Shown piece by piece: positions 27,239 through 34,777 of a stretch of 59,325 bases of DNA. This DNA comes from Solirubrobacterales bacterium. GTDB lineage: Bacteria; Actinomycetota; Thermoleophilia; Solirubrobacterales; Solirubrobacteraceae. The stretch is taken from NCBI GenBank assembly GCA_027449125.1, contig DAIDME010000033.1, positions 1 through 59,325 on the forward strand, read 5' to 3'. Below the pieces are notes generated by a model that did no database searches, was not told where the DNA came from, and saw only the letters and a list, made by a program, of their open reading frames with translations. How positions within the stretch are numbered: position 1 is the first letter of the stretch; the number at the start of each line of letters is the position of its first letter. The position numbers and the translations under genes were made by a program.

Positions 27239-28257
27239 CAGCGAGCCACCTTTGAGCGGGGGTCGAGCGCGTCCCGCAGCCCGTCGCCGAAGATGTTGAC
27301 CGACATCACCGTGAGCACCAGCATGACCCCCGGCACGAGCACGGTCGAGAAGCCGCCAGGGAACAGCTGCAGCCCCTGTTCGAGCATCGTCCCCCAGCTC
27401 GCGTTGGGCGGCTGCACGCCGGCGCCGAGGTAGCTCAGGCCCGCCTCGAGCAGGATCGCGTTGGCGAGGATCAGCGGCACGAAGACGACGAGCGTCGAGG
27501 AGAGGTTGGGCAGCAGTTCGGAGAACATGATGCGCGGGCCGCTCAGGCCCTGCTGGCGGGCGGCGTCCACGAACTCGCGCTCCCGCAGCCCGAGCACCTG
27601 CGCGCGGACCGGGCGCACCACGTATGGGATGTAGACGAAGCCGATCACCACCGCCGTCGTCATCAGCGTCGTCGAGTGCAGCGGCCCGAGCCCCTGGACG
27701 TTGATCACGGTCGCGAGCGCGATCCCCAGGATGACCACGGGGAAGGACCAGATGACATCGCTCACGCGGCTGATCAGGCCGTCTGTGACGCCGCGGTAGA
27801 AGCCCGCGAGCAATCCGAGGACGGTGCCGAGCACCATCGTGATCAGCATCGCCACGACGCCGATCTCCAGCGAGCTGCGCCCGCCGTAGAGCAGCCGCAC
27901 CGCCTCGTTGCGGCCGAGGCTGTCGGCCCCCAGGAAGTATTTGGAGAAGTTCCAGGTCGGGCCGATGGGCACGCCGACGCTGTTGGTGACGAACTCGGTC
28001 TTGCCGCCGATCGTGATCTGCGTGGTCGGGCTGCCCGCGTTCGGCCCCATGTGGGCGATGTCCTGCGCGTAGACCGGCGCGAGCAGGCAGAGGATGACGA
28101 TCAGCAGGAAGACCAAGCCGAAGAACATCGACACGCGGTTGCGGCGCAGCCGCCGCCAGGCCAGCCGGTATGGACCGGTGCCCGCCGGCAGGTCCGGCTC
28201 GGCCGGCCCGCCCTCGGGCGGCAGCTCAGCGCTCAGTTCGCTGCTGATCGCGGACAT
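27238..28257 (-). CDS. Oligopeptide-type ABC importer permease (DppC-like)
   Basis: This 339-residue permease has about six membrane segments, a DppC-type N-terminal helix (NRVSMFFGLVFLLIVILCLL) and the EAA-type loop (REREFVDAARQQGLSGPRIM). A periplasmic region between the first two helices is typical of the family. The frame stays open to a GTG at 28314, but that start lies inside a strong RNA hairpin (28287-28316), so I prefer ATG 28257; there is no clear Shine-Dalgarno sequence at either. It follows the substrate-binding protein gene, with the hairpin between them. Confidence 0.9.
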   Translation of the reverse strand: MSAISSELSAELPPEGGPAEPDLPAGTGPYRLAWRRLRRNRVSMFFGLVFLLIVILCLLAPVYAQDIAHMGPNAGSPTTQITIGGKTEFVTNSVGVPIGPTWNFSKYFLGADSLGRNEAVRLLYGGRSSLEIGVVAMLITMVLGTVLGLLAGFYRGVTDGLISRVSDVIWSFPVVILGIALATVINVQGLGPLHSTTLMTTAVVIGFVYIPYVVRPVRAQVLGLREREFVDAARQQGLSGPRIMFSELLPNLSSTLVVFVPLILANAILLEAGLSYLGAGVQPPNASWGTMLEQGLQLFPGGFSTVLVPGVMLVLTVMSVNIFGDGLRDALDPRSKVAR

Positions 28258-28286
28258 GGCATCAAACTGCTCGCTGGGAGGGCCAC

Positions 28287-28316
28287 GGGTGGGACAGGCT
28301 AGCGCCTGCCCCACCC
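28287..28316 (-). terminator. Attenuator-like hairpin between binding-protein and permease genes
   Basis: Read as minus-strand RNA, 13 base pairs (one G-U) enclose the loop GCUA, about 31 nt after the stop of the substrate-binding protein gene. A hairpin here typically lowers downstream expression or protects the upstream mRNA, giving more binding protein than membrane subunits. Confidence 0.7.
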
Positions 28317-28346
28317 CGAAGCCTCACGACAGCTGTACGGGTCCCG

Positions 28347-30020
28347 TTACTTGAGCGAGATCCCCAGCAGGTCCCAGCCGTAGATGTCGTTGGTGTAGTT
28401 CACCTTGATCCGCGAGGAGGTGAAGAACGGGAACGTCTGGTAGCCGAACGGCAGGATGTTCACGTGTGCCGCGACGTACTCATCCAGCGCCTGCCACTGC
28501 TTGACGACCTTGCCCAGATCCGTCGTCGGCGTCGTGCCGAGCTTGGCGATCTGCTGGTTGACGTGGGCGTTGTTGACCTGACCGAAGTTCAGGTTGTTGG
28601 TCGGCGTGATCGAGCTTCCCTCGAGCTGCGTGCCGTAGAAGTCGACCGGGTTCGGGAAGTCCTCGTTCCAGTCCGCGAAACCGGTCTGGGGGTGGAGCTT
28701 CTTGGACTCACCGATCGTGGTGAAGTACGTCTGGTCGGCGTTGGTCTTGAGCGTCACGTGCTTGAAGCCGATCGCCTTCAGCTCCTGCGCGTAGGTCGTG
28801 CACCACTGCAGGCGCGGCGAGCGCAGCTCCGAGTAGACCGTGATGGGCACGTTCGCCTGCCCGGACTCCTTGAGCAGCTTCTGGGCCAGCTTCAGGTTGC
28901 CGGTGCCCCAGCTGTAGGGGCACTTTGCGCTCGGGTGCCCGGGAATGCCGGGCGGCAGGAAGAAGCAGGCCGGGGCGAGCGTGCCGGAGCCCTCGCGTGA
29001 GAGCGCCGCCTCGTTGATGCCGGCCGCCACCGCCTCGCGGGCGAGCTGGTTGTTGAACGGCGCCTCGGACTGGTTCAGGAAGAAGTAGTACACCGAGCCG
29101 CCGAGGTTGATCAGCTTGTAGCGGCTCGCTGCCTTCGCCTTGATCTGCGGCAGCAGGCTGCCGGGGATCGTGTCGGCCCAGTCGAAGATGTCGGCCGAGT
29201 TGTTGAGCACGGACAGCGCGTTGGCCTCGACGTTCGAGTTGATCTTCTCCTCGAAGGTGTACTTGGCCGCCGGGATGCCCGGGAGCGCCTTCCAGTACTT
29301 GTTCGGGACCACGTCGAAGGACACGCCGGGAGTGATGTTGGTGACCTTGAACGGCCCCACGCCGGCCGGCGGGTTGGTCGCCTGCACCTTGAACGGAACC
29401 GTGACCGTCTTCGGATCCTGGAGGCCCAGCATCGGGAAGGCGAGCACGTTGTCAAACGGGCCGTAGGCCTGCGTGAGGTGGATCACGATCTTGCCGGTGG
29501 CGTTGTCGGTCTTGACGCCGGAGATGGTCTTGGCCTTGTGGTCGGCGTAGGCCGCCGCGCCGACGACGTACGGCGTCAGGAAGGTCGAGGCGCCGCCCCA
29601 GGGGATGCTCAGCGAGCGCTCCATCGTGAAGGTGAAGTCGCTTGCTACCACGGGGTCGCCGTTTGAGAACTTCAGGCCCTTGCGCAGCGTGACCGTGTAG
29701 GTCTTGCCACCGTTGGAGATGACCGGCAGGCCGGTCGCGAGCGCCGGGATCAGCTTGGTGCCGGCCAGCCCGCTCTTGTGGGCGTAGGTATCGAGGCCGG
29801 TGTAGACCTCCCAGTTGATCTCGGCGCCCTGGGTCGTGTAGTCGAGGCTCGGGTCGAGCGACTGCGGGCCCACGCCGGAGAGCAGCGTGATGGTTGTGCT
29901 GGCGGCCGCATGGGCGGTCGTCTTCGCGGTGGCAGAAGCGGCGATCGCCGACGCGACGGCCGCGGCGCCGACCACGGTTGCGAGCACGGGCCGCACCGAT
30001 CGCTTCAGATGGTTACGCAC
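28347..30020 (-). CDS. ABC importer substrate-binding protein (SBP_bac_5 family)
   Basis: This 557-residue extracellular protein belongs to the peptide/nickel-type binding proteins. An N-terminal signal peptide (LKRSVRPVLATVVGAAAVA) is followed by the family core (YTVTLRKGLKFSNGDPVVASDF, then GPFKVTNI and YYFFLNQSEAPFNN). No lipobox cysteine is seen after the signal, which is odd for a Gram-positive binding protein; it may stay membrane-tethered by an uncleaved signal. The GTG at 30020 has AGGAGG 8 nt upstream. It is first in an operon with four transporter genes and the agmatine pathway, suggesting a guanidino compound or arginine-rich peptide as substrate (inference). A perfect 7-8-7 inverted repeat lies 30 bp upstream. 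Confidence 0.9.
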   Translation of the reverse strand: MRNHLKRSVRPVLATVVGAAAVASAIAASATAKTTAHAAASTTITLLSGVGPQSLDPSLDYTTQGAEINWEVYTGLDTYAHKSGLAGTKLIPALATGLPVISNGGKTYTVTLRKGLKFSNGDPVVASDFTFTMERSLSIPWGGASTFLTPYVVGAAAYADHKAKTISGVKTDNATGKIVIHLTQAYGPFDNVLAFPMLGLQDPKTVTVPFKVQATNPPAGVGPFKVTNITPGVSFDVVPNKYWKALPGIPAAKYTFEEKINSNVEANALSVLNNSADIFDWADTIPGSLLPQIKAKAASRYKLINLGGSVYYFFLNQSEAPFNNQLAREAVAAGINEAALSREGSGTLAPACFFLPPGIPGHPSAKCPYSWGTGNLKLAQKLLKESGQANVPITVYSELRSPRLQWCTTYAQELKAIGFKHVTLKTNADQTYFTTIGESKKLHPQTGFADWNEDFPNPVDFYGTQLEGSSITPTNNLNFGQVNNAHVNQQIAKLGTTPTTDLGKVVKQWQALDEYVAAHVNILPFGYQTFPFFTSSRIKVNYTNDIYGWDLLGISLK

Positions 30021-30049
30021 AGTGGCGTCCTCCTACATAGGTTTGAAGA

Positions 30050-30071
30050 GTTGGCACACTGTATTGCCAAC
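30050..30071. promoter_or_regulatory. Operator candidate upstream of the importer-agu operon
   Basis: GTTGGCA-cactgtat-TGCCAAC is a perfect 7-bp inverted repeat with an 8-bp spacer, 30 bp upstream of the binding-protein start codon and within the expected core promoter/5' leader. It probably binds a dimeric regulator encoded elsewhere. Confidence 0.55.
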
Positions 30072-30099
30072 GCGCTTTAGGTGCGACAAAGCTAACGGA

Positions 30100-30115
30100 G
30101 CCGCAACATTGCGGC
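30100..30115 (-). terminator. Short hairpin after the MFS gene
   Basis: GCCGCAA and TTGCGGC are perfectly inverted with a 2-bp centre, 8 bp after the MFS stop codon on the minus strand. It could end the MFS transcript before the operon promoter. The loop must open at least one pair, so the hairpin is modest. Confidence 0.4.
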
Positions 30116-30123
30116 CAGGAGGC

Positions 30124-31914
30124 TCACGCGCGGCCGGCCGCGGTGTCCAACTCGAGCTCGTCCGGCTCGCCCAGGCCCCCGTCCCCGCCGCCCACGAGCT
30201 CGGCGGGCCGCGGCTCGTCGCCGTGGTGGTAGATGCCGCCGCGCATGGCGGAGGTCACCGCCGCGACGATGCAGGCGACGATCGCGAACAGGAAGGCCGT
30301 GTGCAGTCCGTCACGGAAGGGACCGGCGATCAGCGCCGGGAAGAACGAGCGACCGGTGAGCACGGCGAGGTTGTGCCCGTGCAGGTGGCTCAGGACCTGC
30401 GCGCCGAGCAGGCTGCGCGCCGGGTTGTAGCCGAGGAAGGCGGCGAACAGCACCGACACGGGCGGCACGTGGCCGATCGCCGCCGCCTTGGCCAGCGGCA
30501 CCCCGTGGGCACGCAGGCCCGCGGTCAGCGTGTGCGGCAGGTTGGCGGCAAGCCCCGCGATCATCAGCGAGAAGAAGATGCCCACCGACAGCACCTGGGC
30601 GCTGTTCTGAAAGGTCTGGTTCATCGCGCCGCCGGCGCCGCGGTCCTCGGGCGGCAGGCTGTTCATCACCGCGGCACGGTTGGGAGAGGCGAACATGCCA
30701 AAGGAGATGCCCATCAGCAGCAGCACCCCGGCGAACTCCAGGTAGTTGAAGTCGATCGGCAGAAGCCACATCCACACGAACGTGGCCGCCGTCGCGAGCA
30801 TCCCGCCGGTGGCAAAGCCGCGCGCGCCGTAGCGGTCGGAGAGCACCCCGGAGAGCGGCCCGGCAAACAGCATGCCCACCGTCAGCGGCAGCATCGCGAG
30901 ACCCGCCTGCAGCGGTGTGCTGGTGAAGCTGACGCCGTGCTCCGGCAGCCAGATCCCCTGCAGCCAGATGATCAGCATGAACATCAGGCCGCCGCGCGAG
31001 ACCGCCGCCAGAAACGTGGACACGCTGCCGGCGCTGAAGGCGCGGATCCGCAGCAGGGGCAGACGGAACATGGGGTCCTGGGCACGCAGCTCCACAACGA
31101 CGAACGCCAGCAGGCAGAGCAGGCCCGAGCCGGCCAGCGCCAGCACCCGCGGGCTCGTCCAGCCCATCGCGCTGTGCCCGTAGGGCCGGATGCCGTAGGT
31201 GATCGAGACCATGATCAGGATCAGCCCGAGCGCGAAGGTCACGTTGCCGGCCCAGTCGATCCGCGCCCCGCGCTGGGTGCGCCCCAGCTCACGCAGGTTC
31301 AGATAGGCCCAGACCGTCCCGAACAGCCCGACCGGGACCGAGATCAGGAAGACCAGGCGCCAATCGATCGGCGCCAGGAGGCCGCCCAGCACGAGCCCGA
31401 CGAACATGCCGCTGACGCCGACGATGTTGTTGATCCCGAGCGCCATCCCGCGCTGGTTCGAGGGGAAGGCATCGGTCACGATCGCCGCCGCGTTGGCGAG
31501 CAGGAACGCGCCGCCGACCCCCTGCACCAGTCGCAGCACCACCAGGTAGGTGGCGCCCGCCGCGCCGGTCATCCAGTCGACCGTCAACAGAAGCGACGCG
31601 ACCGTGTAGATCACGAACCCGAGGTTGTAGATCTTGACCCGCCCGAACATGTCGCCCAGCCGCCCGAGGCTGACGACCAACACGCTCGAGACGATCAGGT
31701 AGCCGAGCACCATCCACAGCAGGTAGAAGCTGTTGCCGGGCTGCAGCGGATTGAGGTGTATGCCGCGGAAGATGTCGGGCATCGCGATGATCGTGATCGA
31801 CCCGTCGAGCGTCGCCAGCAGCACCGCCAGCGTCGTGTTGGAGAGCGCGATCCACTTGTAGTTGCCCGGCAGCGGCCCATCGGTACGTCTGTTGGATGAC
31901 AGCCACTTGAGCAT
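30124..31914 (-). CDS. MFS efflux transporter, DHA2 (14-TM) family
   Basis: This 596-residue inner-membrane protein has about 14 hydrophobic segments and DHA2 signatures: NTTLAVLLATLDGSITIIAMP in helix 1, the loop motif GRLGDMFGRVKIYNLG between helices 2 and 3, and RLVQGVGGAFLLANAAAIVTD in helix 4 (motif B), followed by a motif-C-like GVSGMFVGLVLGGLLA in helix 5. It is expected to export drugs or other toxic organics in exchange for protons. A perfect TATAAT on the minus strand (31930-31925) lies 10 nt before the ATG, so its mRNA has almost no leader. A MarR regulator gene is divergent across 73 bp and is the likely controller. Substrate unknown. Confidence 0.93.
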   Translation of the reverse strand: MLKWLSSNRRTDGPLPGNYKWIALSNTTLAVLLATLDGSITIIAMPDIFRGIHLNPLQPGNSFYLLWMVLGYLIVSSVLVVSLGRLGDMFGRVKIYNLGFVIYTVASLLLTVDWMTGAAGATYLVVLRLVQGVGGAFLLANAAAIVTDAFPSNQRGMALGINNIVGVSGMFVGLVLGGLLAPIDWRLVFLISVPVGLFGTVWAYLNLRELGRTQRGARIDWAGNVTFALGLILIMVSITYGIRPYGHSAMGWTSPRVLALAGSGLLCLLAFVVVELRAQDPMFRLPLLRIRAFSAGSVSTFLAAVSRGGLMFMLIIWLQGIWLPEHGVSFTSTPLQAGLAMLPLTVGMLFAGPLSGVLSDRYGARGFATGGMLATAATFVWMWLLPIDFNYLEFAGVLLLMGISFGMFASPNRAAVMNSLPPEDRGAGGAMNQTFQNSAQVLSVGIFFSLMIAGLAANLPHTLTAGLRAHGVPLAKAAAIGHVPPVSVLFAAFLGYNPARSLLGAQVLSHLHGHNLAVLTGRSFFPALIAGPFRDGLHTAFLFAIVACIVAAVTSAMRGGIYHHGDEPRPAELVGGGDGGLGEPDELELDTAAGRA

Positions 31915-31924
31915 CGGACCAAGA

Positions 31925-31930
31925 ATTATA
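31925..31930 (-). promoter_or_regulatory. Consensus -10 box for the MFS gene in a MarR-controlled divergent region
   Basis: TATAAT on the minus strand lies 10 nt before the MFS ATG. On the plus strand TACGCT (31953-31958) and TATCCT (31974-31979, 8 nt before the MarR ATG) are candidate -10 boxes for the regulator. The 73-bp AT-richer spacer must hold the MarR operator; near-repeats CCTTcAGAT and CCTTaGATC are possible half-sites. Confidence 0.45.
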
Positions 31931-31987
31931 CAGGCTACCTTCAGATATGATTTACGCTGTCCTTAGATCTCCGTATCCTCAGGCACC

Positions 31988-32446
31988 ATGACCAGCCAGA
32001 CACGCACAGGCGACGCACCGCCCCACGAGCAGGCCGATCCCGAGCTCCTGCCAGCCGAGCTGCGGATCGTGCTCGGGCGGCTGATGCGCCGCCTGCGCGG
32101 CGTGCACAGCTTCCCGCTGACCCAAGCCGCGGTGCTCGGCCGGCTGGACCGCGAGGGCGAGCAGAGCATCGGGGCGCTCGCGAGCCACGAGTCGGTGCGG
32201 CCCCAGTCGATGAGCCAGACGATCTGCGAGCTGGAGGCCGACGGCCTGGTCGAGCGCCGGCCGGACGCAAACGACGCCAGGCGCACCCAGGTGGCGATCA
32301 CCGCCCGCGGCCGCGCCGTGCTGGACGCCGACCGCGCCGCCCGCGAGGGCTGGCTTGGCGGGGCGATCGCCCGGCTCGAGCCCGGCGAGCAGGAGACGCT
32401 GCGCCGGGCGGTGGCGCTGCTGGGGCGGATCGCCGACGAGGGTTAG
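31988..32446 (+). CDS. MarR-family transcriptional regulator
   Basis: This 152-residue protein is a winged-helix MarR regulator: LRIVLGRLMRRLRG at the dimer-forming N-terminus, SIGALASHESVRPQSMSQTI as helix-turn-helix, and the wing VERRPDANDARRTQVAIT, with the conserved DxRR-like DARR. MarR proteins bind a palindrome as dimers and release it on binding an aromatic or similar ligand. It is divergent from the 14-TM MFS pump, which it most likely represses. A TATCCT box 8 nt before its ATG suggests a leaderless transcript. Confidence 0.9.
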   Translation: MTSQTRTGDAPPHEQADPELLPAELRIVLGRLMRRLRGVHSFPLTQAAVLGRLDREGEQSIGALASHESVRPQSMSQTICELEADGLVERRPDANDARRTQVAITARGRAVLDADRAAREGWLGGAIARLEPGEQETLRRAVALLGRIADEG

Positions 32447-32481
32447 CCGCGCGCCCAGACAGCTTCGCCCGCCAAAAATCA

Positions 32482-32510
32482 TTCGCTACCCTAACTGTGT
32501 GGTAAGCGAA
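32482..32510. promoter_or_regulatory. MarR-type operator overlapping the promoter and start of the second MarR gene
   Basis: TTCGCTACC (32482-32490) and GGTAAGCGAA (32501-32510) form a near-perfect inverted repeat (one extra base in one arm). It spans a TACCCT -10 box (32487-32492) and the GTG start at 32499, which lies 6 nt behind it. A repressor bound here would block the operon; autoregulation is likely. Confidence 0.6.
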
Positions 32511-32903
32511 CCATCAGCGGCCGTAAGGGCTGCCGAGCGCACGACCGACGGCTTCACGCACCCTGGCCACACGCTCGCGCACATCGCCCGCATCGTCGAG
32601 CGCGCGGTTGCCACCACCGACCTCTCGCTCTCCCAGTACCGCGTGCTCGCAACCCTCGGCGAGGGCCAGGAGGCCGCCTCCCGCCTGGCCGAGAAGCTCG
32701 CCGTCAGCCGTCCGAGCATCACCGGCGTCGTCGACGGGCTGGTCGCCCGCGGCCTGGTCCGCCGCGACCACGCCAGCTGCGACCGCCGCCGGATCGACGT
32801 CGGCCTGACCGAGGCAGGCAGGCAGCTGCTCGCGCGCGCCGACGCGGCCGTTGAGGAGCGCCTCCCGCGGATCACCGAGCTGCTCGGAGAGCTGCCGCTT
32901 TGA
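32499..32903 (+). CDS. MarR-family regulator of the ABC exporter operon
   Basis: This 134-residue MarR protein carries SLSQYRVLATLGEGQEAAS, the helix-turn-helix LAEKLAVSRPSITGVVDGL and the wing VRRDHASCDRRRIDVGLT with the conserved DRR. The GTG at 32499 is chosen because a -10 box ends 6 nt upstream and an inverted repeat covers the start. The next gene begins at a TTG overlapping its stop (TTGA), so regulator and both exporter subunits are one operon. It probably senses a compound exported by that pump. A cysteine in the wing (ASCDRR) could allow redox sensing; this is speculative. Confidence 0.88.
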   Translation: MVSEPSAAVRAAERTTDGFTHPGHTLAHIARIVERAVATTDLSLSQYRVLATLGEGQEAASRLAEKLAVSRPSITGVVDGLVARGLVRRDHASCDRRRIDVGLTEAGRQLLARADAAVEERLPRITELLGELPL

Positions 32904-34777
32904 GCGTGATCGCCACGCCCCGGCTCGCCCCGGCACCCGAGGCGACGCGCTTCAAGCCGCCGCGCGCCTGGATCGACCCCGACCGCGACAAGAGCTGGCT
33001 GCGCCGGGCGCTGCCGATCGTGCTCGCACACCGCCGCGCACTCTTCACGGCGCTCGCGCTCTCCTTCCTCTCGCTGCTCCTGCAGGTGCAGATCCCGAGC
33101 CTGCTGAACAGCGCGATCAGCCGCTCGATCGAGACGCACACGGCGCCGCTCGCGCACTACGTGCGGATCGTCTTCGCGATCGCGATCGCGGCCGGCCTCA
33201 CCGCCTACCTCTCGCGCCTGCTCCTGATGCGCACCGCCTACGCGATCGAGGCCGACCTGCGCAACATCATCTACACGCACCTGACGCGCCTGGACTTCCA
33301 GTTCTACGACCGTGTCCAGTCCGGCCAGCTGATCTCGCGCGCGAACTCCGACATCCGCTCGGTGCAGCGCTACCTGATCTTCGGCCCGAGCATCCTCGTG
33401 CAGTGCTCGATCGCGGTGGTCGCCTTTGCCTACATGCTGACGATCAACGTGCCGCTGGCGTTCGTGGCGCTCTGCACGCTGCCGCTGGTCTTCCTCATGG
33501 GCCTGCGGATGCGCCGCAGCATCTTCCCGGTCTCCTGGCTGATCCAGGCCCGGCTGGCCGAGATCGCCACGACTGTCGATGAGAACGTCAGCGGCGTGCG
33601 CGTGGTCAAGTCCTTCGTCGGCGAGCAGCGCGAGCTGCACAGCCTGCAGGGCACCGCGCAGCGCGTCCGCTGGGCCTACATCAAGGACGCCGACATCCGC
33701 GCCCGCTTCACCCCCGTGGTCCAGAACCTGCCCCAGCTCGGCCTCGCCGCGATCCTCCTGTGGGGCGGCTACCTGGTGATCCACCACCACCTCGAGTACG
33801 GCGCGATCCTCGCCTTCAGCCTCTACATCGTGATGCTGCAGGCGCCCTTCCAGATGCTCGGCATGCTGGTGATGCTGAGCCAGCGCGCCGCCGCCTCGGC
33901 GGTCCGCATCTACGAGGTGCTGGACGAGCAGCCGAACGTCGTCGACGGCCCGCTGGCCGTCGACCTCCTAGACGCCCGCGGCGAGATCGCCTTCGAGCAC
34001 GTGCGCTTCGCCTACACCGACGGCGGCCCGGCGGTGCTGGACGACCTCGACCTGCGCCTCGAGCCGGGCGAGACGGTCGCGATGGTCGGGCGCACCGCCA
34101 GCGGCAAGAGCACGGTCGCGCGGCTGCTCGCGCGCTTCTACGACGTGGGCGCCGGCGCCGTCAAGGTGGACGGCCGGGACGTGCGCGAGCTGACGCTCAC
34201 GAGCCTGCGCCACCAGGTCGGCGTGGTGCTGGACGAGCCCTTCCTGTTCTCCGCCTCGATCCGCGAGAACATCGCCTACGGCCGCCCCGACGCTGGGCCC
34301 GAGGAGATCCGCTCGGCTGCCCGCGCCGCCGGCGCCGAGCGCTTCATCATGGCGCTGCCCGAAGGCTACGACACGGTCGTCGGCGAGCGCGGCTACACGC
34401 TCTCCGGCGGGCAGCGCCAGCGCGTCGCGATCGCCCGCACGCTGCTCGTCAACCCACCGATCCTGGTGCTCGACGACGCCACCAGCGCCGTGGACGTGCA
34501 GGTCGAGCAGGAGATCCATGAGGCGCTGCGCACGCTGATGCAGGGCCGCACGACGCTGATCGTCGCCCACCGGCTGTCCACGATCGCGCTCGCCGACCGG
34601 GTGGTGCTGCTGGACGAGGGACGGATCGTCGCCGACGGCACGCACGCCGAGCTGATGGCCACCTGCCCGCTGTACGTCGAGGTGCTGGCGCAGGCCGAGG
34701 CGGATGAGCGAGAGCGGCGGGGGCGCTCCGGCGATGCCGGTGGTCCAGCGGGACCACCGGCGGAGGCGAGACGATGA
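32900..34777 (+). CDS. Heterodimeric ABC exporter, subunit with degenerate Walker B
   Basis: This 625-residue half-transporter has a six-helix type IV exporter membrane domain (about 40-340) and a nucleotide-binding domain. Walker A is GRTASGKST and the signature is the canonical LSGGQRQR, but the catalytic glutamate after Walker B is aspartate (D526 in VLDDATS). The partner encoded next has a normal glutamate but a divergent signature. This is the pattern of heterodimers with one consensus and one degenerate ATP site. It would export drugs, lipids or peptides. The TTG start overlaps the marR stop. Its stop overlaps the partner start by four bases. Confidence 0.92.
   Translation: MSVIATPRLAPAPEATRFKPPRAWIDPDRDKSWLRRALPIVLAHRRALFTALALSFLSLLLQVQIPSLLNSAISRSIETHTAPLAHYVRIVFAIAIAAGLTAYLSRLLLMRTAYAIEADLRNIIYTHLTRLDFQFYDRVQSGQLISRANSDIRSVQRYLIFGPSILVQCSIAVVAFAYMLTINVPLAFVALCTLPLVFLMGLRMRRSIFPVSWLIQARLAEIATTVDENVSGVRVVKSFVGEQRELHSLQGTAQRVRWAYIKDADIRARFTPVVQNLPQLGLAAILLWGGYLVIHHHLEYGAILAFSLYIVMLQAPFQMLGMLVMLSQRAAASAVRIYEVLDEQPNVVDGPLAVDLLDARGEIAFEHVRFAYTDGGPAVLDDLDLRLEPGETVAMVGRTASGKSTVARLLARFYDVGAGAVKVDGRDVRELTLTSLRHQVGVVLDEPFLFSASIRENIAYGRPDAGPEEIRSAARAAGAERFIMALPEGYDTVVGERGYTLSGGQRQRVAIARTLLVNPPILVLDDATSAVDVQVEQEIHEALRTLMQGRTTLIVAHRLSTIALADRVVLLDEGRIVADGTHAELMATCPLYVEVLAQAEADERERRGRSGDAGGPAGPPAEARR

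Noticed and set aside
28258-28314. GTG 28314 as start of the DppC-like permease
   Set aside because: It lies inside a 13-bp RNA hairpin, and the added residues (ACPTRGPPSEQF) do not look like a family N-terminus.
29887-31899. A 670-codon plus-strand open frame
   Set aside because: It is antisense to the MFS transporter and has an Arg/His/Gln-rich composition typical of a shadow frame.
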